NCBI GenBank assembly: GCA_964548565.1
Contig: CAZJTF010000316.1
Coordinates: 1 to 8,337, forward strand
Direction: 5' to 3'
DNA: 8,337 nucleotides
DNA from: CAYLLT01 sp964548565
GTDB taxonomy: Bacteria > Planctomycetota > Phycisphaerae > UBA1845 > PWPN01
Both the position numbers and the translations under genes were made by a program. The notes below the pieces were generated by a model, which saw only the letters and a program-made list of their open reading frames with translations, did no database searches and was not told where the DNA came from. Each line of letters opens with the position of its first letter. Position 1 is the stretch's first letter. Positions 1-5,790 of the stretch are shown piece after piece.

Positions 1-327
1 AAGCCGGGTGAGTGGCAGACGTATGACATCATCTTCCACGCGCCACGGTTCGACCGCGCCGGCAAGCTGTTGACACCGGCGACGCTGACGCTGCTGCATA
101 ACGGTGTGCTCGTCCAGGACCACTTCGAGCTCCTCGGAAGGTCGGCGTACCGTAAGCCCCCGACGTACGCCCCGCACGAGCCGAAGCTGCCGCTCACGCT
201 TCAGTACCACGGCCATCCGGTGCGGTATCGCAACATCTGGATCCGCGAGCTCCCGGATCCGCGGGAGGACCTGCTCGCGCCGCTGCGGGAGCGATTGAGC
301 GGCACAGCGTCGAAGCCGGCAGGTTGA
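1..327 (+). CDS. DUF1080 / 3-keto-disaccharide hydrolase domain protein, C-terminal part
   Basis: The reading frame is open from base 1 and ends at TGA 325-327, so this is the last 108 codons of a gene that starts outside the window. The fragment has the hallmark end of a DUF1080 beta-sandwich: EWQTYDIIFHAPRFD near the start, then LTLLHNGVLVQDHFEL, then LTLQYHGHPVRYRNIWIREL. This order (a W-x-Y strand, an aPrFd turn, an HNGVlVqdh strand, and a closing P-L-LQ-HG-pVryRNIW strand) is typical of the family. Characterised members act on 3-keto-glycosides or are annotated as concanavalin-like glycan-binding or hydrolase domains, and many are exported in planctomycetes. The signal peptide, if any, is outside the window. 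After the domain there is only a short tail, so the domain closes the protein. Substrate cannot be told from this fragment. Confidence 0.88.
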   Translation, partial: KPGEWQTYDIIFHAPRFDRAGKLLTPATLTLLHNGVLVQDHFELLGRSAYRKPPTYAPHEPKLPLTLQYHGHPVRYRNIWIRELPDPREDLLAPLRERLSGTASKPAG

Positions 328-567
328 CGCGCGGCCTTGCTGCGGCCTGGTCGCTCCAAAAAAAAGACCTGGCGGAGAGCCGCTCTGGGGGAGGCAGGCA
401 GATTCTGAAGTTCTAGCACCTTCTTCGACGGGCAGTCGCGGCGAGGACGCCCAGATCGAGGGTCAGCAGCGAGGCCGAGTCGGGGGCGGACCACCCCGAG
501 ATCGTGACGGGTGATGCTGCAGTCCGAGCGGGCCAGGGTACGCCTGAGCCGACAACGGAGCGGAGTT

Positions 568-595
568 TTGAGGGCACGTGTGGCGGCTTTATAAT
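568..595 (+). promoter_or_regulatory. Candidate sigma70-type promoter of the phosphofructokinase gene
   Basis: A perfect TATAAT (590-595) is preceded by TTGAGG (568-573) with a 16-bp spacer. Transcription would start near 602, giving a leader of about 38 nt before the ATG at 640. The perfect -10 box stands out in very GC-rich surroundings. The -35 box matches consensus at 4 of 6 positions. Called by eye, with no expression evidence. Confidence 0.6.
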
Positions 596-601
596 GCCGC
601 C
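582..601. promoter_or_regulatory. Inverted repeat enclosing the -10 box (possible operator)
   Basis: GGCGGC (582-587) and GCCGCC (596-601) form a perfect 6-bp inverted repeat separated by eight bases that contain the whole TATAAT. A repressor binding here would block the promoter directly. It could also be a chance result of GC-rich sequence. No terminator-like T run follows it, so it is not a terminator. Confidence 0.35.
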
Positions 602-639
602 CCGCAACAGGGGTTTTAGTTCAGGTAGCGAGGTTTCGC

Positions 640-1917
640 ATGGCAGCTTTGAAGGGCAAGTGTGTCGTGGCCCAGTCAGGTGGGCCGACGGCCGTCATCA
701 ACGCGTCCGCGTGCGGCGTCATTCAGACGGCGTTAAAGAATCCGAGCGTGTTCACGGGAATTTACGGCGCCCACAACGGCATCCTGGGCGTGCTCGACGA
801 GAACCTGTTCGACTGCGGCAAAGAGAACCCCGCGGACATCGAGGCCCTCAAGCGGACGCCGGCCGCCGCCACGGGGTCCTGCCGCTACAAGCTCAAGGAC
901 CTCAAGAAGGACCGCACCGATTACGAACGCATCATCGAGGTCTTCAAAGCGCACGACATCCGCTATTTCTTCTACTGCGGCGGCAACGATTCGATGGATA
1001 CGGCCGACAAGGTCAGCAAGCTGGCGGCCGAGATGAAGTTCGACATGGTCGCCATCGGCGTCCCCAAGACCGTCGACAATGATCTGGCCGAGACGGATCA
1101 CTGCCCGGGTTACGGCAGCGTGGTGAAGTACCTCGGCGCGTCGATCCTGGAGGCTGGCAAGGACACCGAGTCCCTCTACACGACTGATACGGTGACAATC
1201 GTCGAGGTGATGGGCCGCAACGCGGGCTGGATCGCCGCGGGGACGGGGGTTGCCCACCGCAACGAGCCGGATGCGCCGCACCTGATCTACCTGCCGGAGG
1301 TCCCATTCGTTGTAAGTCAGTTCGTCGAGGACGTCCGGGACGTCGTGAAGCGCCTGGGTGGCTGCGTCGTGGTCGTGGGGGAGGGTGCGAAGAACGAAAA
1401 AGGTGAGTACCTGTCCGAGGCGGGCGGGGCGTTCGGCAAGGACTCATTCGGTCACGCCCAGCTCGGCGGAGCGGGCGAGGTTCTGCGTGCGATCGTCGAG
1501 CAGGAGGTGAAGGTCAAGGCTCGCACGAACAAGCTTGGCACCCACCAGCGGGCGGCCATGCATTTTGCCAGCCTGACCGACCGGGACGAGGCCTACATGT
1601 GCGGCAAGGCAGCCGTCGAGGCCGCCCTCGCGGGTGAATCGGGCAAAATGGTGACGCTCGTGCGGCATGGAGGCGGGATCCACGACTACCGCTGCACGAC
1701 CGGCCTGGCGACGCTCACGGCTGTGGCCAACGGGGAGAAGAAGGTCCCGCGCCACTTCATCAACGAGCGGGGGAATCACGTCACGCAGGCCCTGAAAGAT
1801 TACGTGACGCCGCTGCTGCGTGGGGAGGTGCCCATCGAAATTGCGCCGGACGGCCTGCCGGTCTATGCGCGTCTGAAGCGCCAAGCGGTTCCGCAGAAGG
1901 CGGGTCCCCGTCGATGA
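640..1917 (+). CDS. pfp: 6-phosphofructokinase, probably pyrophosphate-dependent
   Basis: This 425-residue protein belongs to the PfkA/PFP superfamily, which phosphorylates fructose 6-phosphate to fructose 1,6-bisphosphate in cytosolic glycolysis. Visible motifs in order: nucleotide/PPi loop SGGPTAVINA (13-22), GGNDSMDTA (114-122), PKTVDNDL (142-149) with catalytic Asp146, MGRNAGW (191-197), LPEVPF (218-223) and GTHQRA (300-305). Phosphoryl-donor choice is normally read from two sites. ATP enzymes have GGDG and PGTIDND, whereas PPi enzymes have Asp at the fourth position of the first motif and Lys before TVDND. Here both PPi residues are present (Asp117, Lys143). Asn116 replaces the usual Asp of GGDD, as in a known GGND subgroup. 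The ATG at 640 is preceded by GAGG (630-633) at 6-nt spacing. The gene looks monocistronic. Donor preference is inferred and not shown. Confidence 0.93.
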   Translation: MAALKGKCVVAQSGGPTAVINASACGVIQTALKNPSVFTGIYGAHNGILGVLDENLFDCGKENPADIEALKRTPAAATGSCRYKLKDLKKDRTDYERIIEVFKAHDIRYFFYCGGNDSMDTADKVSKLAAEMKFDMVAIGVPKTVDNDLAETDHCPGYGSVVKYLGASILEAGKDTESLYTTDTVTIVEVMGRNAGWIAAGTGVAHRNEPDAPHLIYLPEVPFVVSQFVEDVRDVVKRLGGCVVVVGEGAKNEKGEYLSEAGGAFGKDSFGHAQLGGAGEVLRAIVEQEVKVKARTNKLGTHQRAAMHFASLTDRDEAYMCGKAAVEAALAGESGKMVTLVRHGGGIHDYRCTTGLATLTAVANGEKKVPRHFINERGNHVTQALKDYVTPLLRGEVPIEIAPDGLPVYARLKRQAVPQKAGPRR

Positions 1918-2045
1918 GCGCCCGGACGGCTCTGACGGCAGCCGGGACCCTCGCTGACGCTTCGGGCTCGTTCCGGTCCCCGTCGATGAACGCTTCGGGC
2001 TCGTTCCGGTCCCGTCGATGAACGCCCGGACGGCTCTGACGGCAG
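1903..2045 (+). repeat. Repeat cluster reiterating the 3' end of the phosphofructokinase gene
   Basis: The core GGTCCC(C)GTCGATGARCG occurs three times: 1903-1920 (the last codons and stop of the phosphofructokinase gene), 1975-1992 and 2008-2024. Copies 2 and 3 belong to a tandem unit of 33 and 32 bp (1958-1990 and 1991-2022) that differ by one C. Copies 1 and 3 are both followed by the same 22 bases, CCCGGACGGCTCTGACGGCAG with its flank (ending at 1941 and 2045). CGGGACC (1943-1949) is the perfect complement of GGTCCCG (2008-2014), so the transcript could fold over the cluster. It may be a local slippage product or a copy of a dispersed genomic repeat. It could also serve as the 3' end structure of the phosphofructokinase mRNA, but no T run is seen. 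Confidence 0.8.
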
Positions 2046-2321
2046 GCTCCTGCTCCGCTTCGCGTCACGGTTGAGTCAGCTGGAAGCGCGGTCGGTTGCG
2101 GGGAGGTTCCGCGGTAGCACGGTTGAGCATCAAACGACAAACGGGGGTGTCTGCCGCGCCTTGAGATTACCCTTACCGCGCCGTACATTGGGAGTATCAA
2201 ACAGTCGCGCGGCCATCCGGCTCGCGTGAGGCAGGAGACTGGGCATACTGGCCGTTCGGGGCGAAATCCGCGTCGAATCGCCGGACTCATACTGTTTCAT
2301 ACGCTTTATCCAGGACCGCCC
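1918..2321. other. 404-bp intergenic region with repeats and a promoter
   Basis: Between the phosphofructokinase stop and the GH10-like start there is no supported gene. It holds the repeat cluster up to 2045, a 10-bp direct repeat CACGGTTGAG at 2066-2075 and 2118-2127, and a promoter candidate at 2161-2189. A frame open from a GTG at 2226 runs into the next gene, but those 32 codons lack family similarity and a ribosome binding site. Confidence 0.6.
2161..2189 (+). promoter_or_regulatory. Candidate promoter of the GH10-like / HhH gene pair
   Basis: TTGAGA (2161-2166) and TACATT (2184-2189) are spaced by 17 bp, each matching sigma70 consensus at 4 of 6 positions. The leader would be about 125 nt. 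This is the best pair I see upstream of the gene, in a locally less GC-rich stretch. Confidence 0.45.
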
Positions 2322-3821
2322 ATGCTCTGCTTCAACGTGAATCCCAATGGCCAGTCCGCCGGTCCGTTTCAACTGACCGGCTCATATGTCGTCGGCAGCG
2401 ACGGCGTGCCCCTGCGCGGGGAGATCGAGCTGCGCGACCGGCTGTTGGTCTGCGCGAAACGCGCGGACGGGCCGGCCGGCGTCGCTGTTCTCTGGCCCGT
2501 GCCGGGGTGCGGCACTGTTCTGCTCGAGACAAGCCGTCTCATCGAGCGGGACCGCCCGTATAACCTGCCCCTCGAACTCGTCCGTGGCCGACTCATGCGC
2601 ATCAACCAGAAGCGTGAAGAGTGGGGGCTCTTCGATTTCGAGGGCGTTGAGCCGGTGGCCGCCGAAATTGACCGCGCCCGGGACCTCTTCGTTGAGGCGC
2701 TCAAGGCCGACGCACCGCCCGATCAGACGCGTCTGGCCGAGCAGGCTCTGCAGGTCGCATTTACGGCCGGCGAGCAACTCAGCCATTTCCACGCGGAGCT
2801 CTTCCTGAACCGGCGCCGCCAGGCCCACGCCTTCAGCAAGCGCCCGATCGGCTGCCGCATCGACGTTATGAACGGGAGCGAGGCGTACCGCGCCCGCCTG
2901 AAGGAAGCCTTTGATTTCGTGTACCTTCCTGTCCCGTGGCGGATGGTGGAGCCCAAGCAGCAGGAGTTCAACTGGCGGGTCTTCGACTCGTGGATTGAGT
3001 ACCTGACGAAGAACCGGATTCCGATCAAGATCGGCCCGCTGGTCAGTTTCGACGAGACCTTCCTGCCCGACTGGCTGGGAATGTACGAGCCGGATTTTGA
3101 GACCGTCCGGAACATGTTTTTTGACCATGTCCGGCGGATGGTCGAGCGGTATGGCAACTACGTGCACCAGTGGGACGTCATCAGCGGGGTGCATGCCGAG
3201 AATACGTTCGATTTCACGTTTGAGCAGCTCATGGAGCTGACCCGCGTCACCGGGTCGCTCGTCAAGCAACTGGCGCCGCGTTCTCAGACGGTGATCGACA
3301 TCATCGAGCCCTGGGGTGAGTATTACGCCCGTAACCAGCGGACGATCCCGCCCATGCTCTACGCCGACATGGTCGTGCAGAGTGGAATCGGGTTCGATGC
3401 GCTGGGCGTGCAGTTCCTCTTCGGCAGCCCCTCCGACGGCATGTTCGTCCGGGACATGTTCCAGATTTCCGACAAACTGGACCGGCTGGGCAACTTCGGC
3501 AAGCCGCTCCATGTGACGGCCGTTCAGGTACCCTCCGCGGCCGTCAGTGACGGTCCGCTCTCCGGGGGCGGAAGCTGGTGGAAGCCCTGGAGCGATGCCG
3601 TCCAGGCCCGCTGGGTGAAGGAGTTCTACTCGATCGCCCTGAGCAAGCCGTTTGTCGAAAGCGTGACCTGGCGCGAACTGGCCGACCGGACGGGTCCCGG
3701 GGCGCTGGCGAATGGCGGCCTGCTCCAGGCCGATTTGAGCCCCAAGCCTGCGTTCAAGATCCTGAAGGAGTTCCGCGGCTCGCTCTTCGGATCCGTCCGC
3801 AAGCCACCATCCCGACACTGA
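2322..3821 (+). CDS. GH10 (xylanase)-family-like protein with altered active site
   Basis: A 499-residue protein without signal peptide, so probably cytosolic. Residues 1 to about 165 form an N-terminal domain that I cannot name (it includes RPYNLPLELVRGRLMRI). From about 174 a GH10-like TIM barrel follows: WDVISG (284-289) matches the WDVVNE strand, FDALGVQFLFG matches the GIGFQSH strand, KPLHVTAVQV (394-403) matches the KPI-ITELDI strand, and ending SVTWRELAD plus LSPKPAFKIL matches the closing W-G-x-D and pKPAy elements. GH10 enzymes cleave beta-1,4-xylan with two Glu. At both places the Glu is absent here (Gly289 for the acid/base, Ala400 for the nucleophile), and the RGHTLVWH stretch reads KIGPLVSFD. 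Hydrolysis by the classic mechanism is therefore unlikely, and binding or another reaction is possible. The ATG at 2322 has AGGA (2312-2315) at 6 nt and is preferred over a GTG at 2226. The next gene starts 10 bp downstream. Confidence 0.82.
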   Translation: MLCFNVNPNGQSAGPFQLTGSYVVGSDGVPLRGEIELRDRLLVCAKRADGPAGVAVLWPVPGCGTVLLETSRLIERDRPYNLPLELVRGRLMRINQKREEWGLFDFEGVEPVAAEIDRARDLFVEALKADAPPDQTRLAEQALQVAFTAGEQLSHFHAELFLNRRRQAHAFSKRPIGCRIDVMNGSEAYRARLKEAFDFVYLPVPWRMVEPKQQEFNWRVFDSWIEYLTKNRIPIKIGPLVSFDETFLPDWLGMYEPDFETVRNMFFDHVRRMVERYGNYVHQWDVISGVHAENTFDFTFEQLMELTRVTGSLVKQLAPRSQTVIDIIEPWGEYYARNQRTIPPMLYADMVVQSGIGFDALGVQFLFGSPSDGMFVRDMFQISDKLDRLGNFGKPLHVTAVQVPSAAVSDGPLSGGGSWWKPWSDAVQARWVKEFYSIALSKPFVESVTWRELADRTGPGALANGGLLQADLSPKPAFKILKEFRGSLFGSVRKPPSRH

Positions 3822-3831
3822 GGGCTGATCG

Positions 3832-4251
3832 ATGGGCCCCGCCCGCCAGGCCGTGGATGTGCGGACGCGGTCCCTCGCCCTCCTGTGCTGGACGCTGCTG
3901 GCCGTGGCACTTGTCTGGGTCCTCTTTGAACGCTGGACGCGTCCCCTCTACCTCGGCGACGATCTTCCGCCCGCGGACCGTGCTGACCTGGATGCGTGGC
4001 GAATCGACCCGAACACGGCTTCGCTGGCGGAATGGTCAGCACTGCCCGGCGTTGGGCAGTCTCTGGCCGGGCGAATCGTCGCCTATCGCTTCGAGCGCGG
4101 TGGGGCGGACGAGCGGGGCGGACCGGGAGCGACAGTCTTTCGATCCCCGCGCGACCTCGACGCGGTGAAAGGCATCGGACCCGCGCTGATTCGCCGTATC
4201 GAAATTCACCTGGTCTTTCCGATAAACAGTCGTGAGGCTGAGGGCGGCTGA
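3832..4251 (+). CDS. Membrane-anchored helix-hairpin-helix (ComEA-like) protein
   Basis: A 139-residue protein with one hydrophobic segment at about 14-32 (LALLCWTLLAVALVWVLF) preceded by Arg residues, giving an N-in, C-out anchor. Two HhH elements follow: IDPNTASLAEWSALPGVG (58-75, hairpin LPGVG) with its following helix GRIVAYR, and FRSPRDLDAVKGIG (103-116, hairpin VKGIG) with helix LIRRIEIHL. This is the layout of the ComEA C-terminal DNA-binding domain, whose members bind double-stranded DNA nonspecifically at the cell surface during uptake. A 15-residue Gly/Glu/Arg-rich insert (88-102) separates the two halves and is longer than in ComEA. It starts 10 bp after the GH10-like stop. Its GAGG (3820-3823) overlaps that stop codon, which argues for cotranscription. 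No other competence gene is visible here, so a role in DNA uptake is inference. Confidence 0.82.
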   Translation: MGPARQAVDVRTRSLALLCWTLLAVALVWVLFERWTRPLYLGDDLPPADRADLDAWRIDPNTASLAEWSALPGVGQSLAGRIVAYRFERGGADERGGPGATVFRSPRDLDAVKGIGPALIRRIEIHLVFPINSREAEGG

Positions 4252-4381
4252 GGTTCGCCTCCTGATGTTTCGGCGTGGGCGAGCCCCTGCCGACGAGCAG
4301 GAGCCGGGCCACTGGACGCGTGCCCGCGTGGCGGGGGCGACAATCGCGCTGCAGGCCTAACTACATGGCTGCGGACGATTT

Positions 4382-4395
4382 GGGGCGATCGCCCC
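4382..4395. promoter_or_regulatory. Perfect 14-bp palindrome upstream of the lipoprotein promoter
   Basis: GGGGCGATCGCCCC is a perfect palindrome centred about 57 bp before the predicted transcription start and 14 bp before the -35 box. The position would suit an activator or a regulator dimer. The inner GCGATCGC octamer is also over-represented in some genomes for unrelated reasons, so function is uncertain. Confidence 0.35.
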
Positions 4396-4409
4396 GGGCC
4401 AGACGCGGG

Positions 4410-4438
4410 TTGACAGTCCCGCGGGGAAGCTCTACAAT
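4410..4438 (+). promoter_or_regulatory. Strong sigma70-type promoter of the small lipoprotein gene
   Basis: A perfect TTGACA (4410-4415), an optimal 17-bp spacer and TACAAT (4433-4438, 5 of 6) make this the best promoter in the window. Predicted start is near 4445, giving a leader of about 65 nt. It separates the lipoprotein gene from the upstream HhH gene as its own transcription unit. Confidence 0.8.
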
Positions 4439-4456
4439 TCCGCCCGACATGCCTCC

Positions 4457-4475
4457 CCGCAGGGCGACCCTGCGG
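4457..4475 (+). promoter_or_regulatory. 8-bp GC hairpin in the leader of the lipoprotein mRNA
   Basis: CCGCAGGG (4457-4464), loop CGA (4465-4467) and CCCTGCGG (4468-4475) form a perfect stem. It starts about 12 nt into the predicted transcript and ends 22 nt before the ribosome binding site. A T-rich but interrupted stretch (GTTGGGTTGTTT, 4478-4489) follows. It could protect the 5' end of the mRNA, act as an attenuator, or be a factor-dependent terminator. The ribosome binding site itself is outside the stem. Confidence 0.6.
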
Positions 4476-4510
4476 CCGTTGGGTTGTTTCCCTGTGCGAG
4501 GTCAGATGCC

Positions 4511-4717
4511 ATGAAACGCTGGGTACTGTTTGCGGCACTGGCGGCCACGGCGATTGCGCAGACCGGATGCGGCGACGGCGTTGCCTATACCCGTCGCGAG
4601 CGGGAGGAGCGCACCCGGCGCAATTTCGACAACGACATGCGCCAGCTCACCGATGACTGGGACTACTTCTGGCTCGACGAACAGCGCGGGCGCCTGTCGC
4701 GCTGGCGCGTCGAGTGA
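4511..4717 (+). CDS. Small putative lipoprotein (68 aa), function unknown
   Basis: The protein begins MKRWVLFAALAATAIA, a short Lys/Arg-led hydrophobic signal, followed by QTGC with Cys20 as candidate lipidation site. Gly19 fits a lipobox, but Gln17 at -3 is atypical, so lipidation is probable and not certain. After Cys20 comes a short Gly/Asp turn, then a strongly charged helix (RREREERTRRNFDNDMRQL) and an acidic-aromatic end, DDWDYFWLDEQRGRLSRWRV. From memory, tiny lipoproteins with a similar tail occur in planctomycetes, but I cannot assign a function. GAGG (4498-4501) lies 9 nt before the ATG. The gene is convergent with the membrane protein gene at 4796-5659. The 78-bp gap between them has only a weak 5-bp stem (4765-4769 with 4776-4780) and no T run. 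Confidence 0.75.
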   Translation: MKRWVLFAALAATAIAQTGCGDGVAYTRREREERTRRNFDNDMRQLTDDWDYFWLDEQRGRLSRWRVE

Positions 4718-4795
4718 TCTCGCGGTCCGGCTCGATCCGACCTGCCTGACGCGCCTTCCCGACATTGCGGGCGAGCGCAAGGATCCATCCGATGA

Positions 4796-5659
4796 TCACG
4801 CGGCTGGGACTGGCTTCCCTGCCGCTGCCCATGTCTCGCGCGCGAGTCGCGCCGCTTCTTTGAAGTTTCTGCGGTACCGATCGATCAGGAGCAGCGACCA
4901 CAGGCCGAACACCAGGAAGCCCAGCCCGACGCCGCAGCCGGCAGTCGCGAGAGGCACCATGGTGACGCCCGCGGTCGATGCGACCAGCAGAGCTACGGTC
5001 AGCAACAGCGCGCCTGCGCCCGTAGTGATGACGATGCCCCACATAACGATGGCCGTCTGCTTGGCGAGGTCGGCGTTGGGTATGCGCAATGCGAGCCGTC
5101 GTGCGTAGAGGAAGATCGAGAGCGTCTGCACAATGGCGACGACTCCCGCAACCACGCCGAACACCGCGGAGACCGCCGTGGGAGCGCCAGAGATACCGAG
5201 CCCGCTCACGGTGAGCACGGCATTGCCCATGACGGACCATCGCGCGACCTGCCGCAGGGTTTCCTCGCGCGGGTCATCCGGGAGCCGGGGCTCCGGCGTG
5301 GTCAGCTTCCAGTAACCAACCACCGATGTGAGCGGGACCGCGATCTGCAGCAGTATGACAATCGCCAGGTAGGGGCCGGTGGGTGGAGCTGCTTGCGTTG
5401 CGAGGCCTCCGAGGACGGCGATGACAATCGCCGCGACGATCCAGTTCATGCCGCTCGCGAGCTGTTCGACCCACTCGGGGCGGCTGAACTGGAGATGATT
5501 GCTGCCGCAGCTACGGGCCGTCGCCGTGCCGCACTCCGGGCAGACTCCGTCCCGGAGCAGCCCGCGGATGTTGTACCCGCACGAGACGCACTTGAGATCA
5601 ATGTCGATCCGGCCATTCGCGTCGACGGGAATATCAGCCTGCATCGGGATGTCGCTCAT
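4796..5659 (-). CDS. Zinc-ribbon, multi-pass membrane protein of unknown function
   Basis: A 287-residue protein. An N-terminal zinc ribbon has cysteine pairs at 24/27 and 40/43 (KCVSCGYNIRGLL, then VCPECG). It sits on the soluble N-terminus before about six hydrophobic segments near 72-90, 97-117, 138-157, 162-186, 202-226 and 235-259. A short Arg/Lys-rich tail (DRYRRNFKEAARLARETW) follows. The CxxCGYxxRGL pattern is a frequent N-terminal ribbon on planctomycete membrane proteins. It may mediate protein or nucleic-acid contacts on the cytosolic face, but the role is unknown. I chose the ATG at 5659 because GAGGA (5666-5670 on the complementary strand) lies 6 nt upstream. The longer start at 5692 adds 11 residues without such a site. 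The gene stands 131 bp downstream of the HAD gene on the same strand and has its own promoter candidate. Confidence 0.85.
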   Translation of the reverse strand: MSDIPMQADIPVDANGRIDIDLKCVSCGYNIRGLLRDGVCPECGTATARSCGSNHLQFSRPEWVEQLASGMNWIVAAIVIAVLGGLATQAAPPTGPYLAIVILLQIAVPLTSVVGYWKLTTPEPRLPDDPREETLRQVARWSVMGNAVLTVSGLGISGAPTAVSAVFGVVAGVVAIVQTLSIFLYARRLALRIPNADLAKQTAIVMWGIVITTGAGALLLTVALLVASTAGVTMVPLATAGCGVGLGFLVFGLWSLLLIDRYRRNFKEAARLARETWAAAGKPVPAA

Positions 5660-5707
5660 AGGATGTCCTCTGCTCGCAGCGAGAAGGGGCACACAAAGAG
5701 TGAAGCA

Positions 5708-5736
5708 ACTCTACCGGTTTTCGCCGGTGGCTGCAA
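5708..5736 (-). promoter_or_regulatory. Candidate promoter of the zinc-ribbon membrane protein gene
   Basis: On the minus strand TTGCAG (5736-5731) and TAGAGT (5713-5708) are spaced by 17 bp, with transcription start near 5701 and a leader of about 40 nt. A short stem, ACCGG (5713-5717) with CCGGT (5724-5728), lies in the spacer. Both boxes are 4 of 6 matches. Confidence 0.45.
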
Positions 5737-5790
5737 GCCTGGTCTTGGAGGAGACCTCGGATGGGGGAGAAGTGAGTCGAAATCGACCCG

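Noticed and set aside
340..400. Terminator after the DUF1080 gene around the A8 run at 358-365
   Set aside because: On the plus strand the run is A and not T. On the minus strand only a 4-bp stem (GCGG/CCGC) precedes the T8, six bases away, and there is no known minus-strand gene to end.
504..1082. Open frame of 192 codons overlapping the start of the phosphofructokinase gene
   Set aside because: Low-complexity Arg/Gly/His-rich product in the wrong frame of a clearly coding region.
1903..2045. CRISPR-like array in the repeat cluster
   Set aside because: Only two tandem units with no unique spacers between them, and no cas genes. It is a tandem duplication.
2226..2321. Upstream GTG start for the GH10-like gene
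   Set aside because: The extra 32 residues are Arg/Gly-rich and unlike the family. The ATG at 2322 has AGGA at 6 nt.
2382..3818. Long open frame (478 codons) on the minus strand opposite the GH10-like gene
   Set aside because: It lacks any recognisable domain. The plus-strand frame shows clear GH10 motifs, a ribosome binding site and normal start. Antisense frames this long are common in GC-rich genes.
5741..5756. Stem GGTCT/AGACC as a terminator of the HAD gene
   Set aside because: Only 5 bp with a 6-nt loop and no T run on the minus strand.
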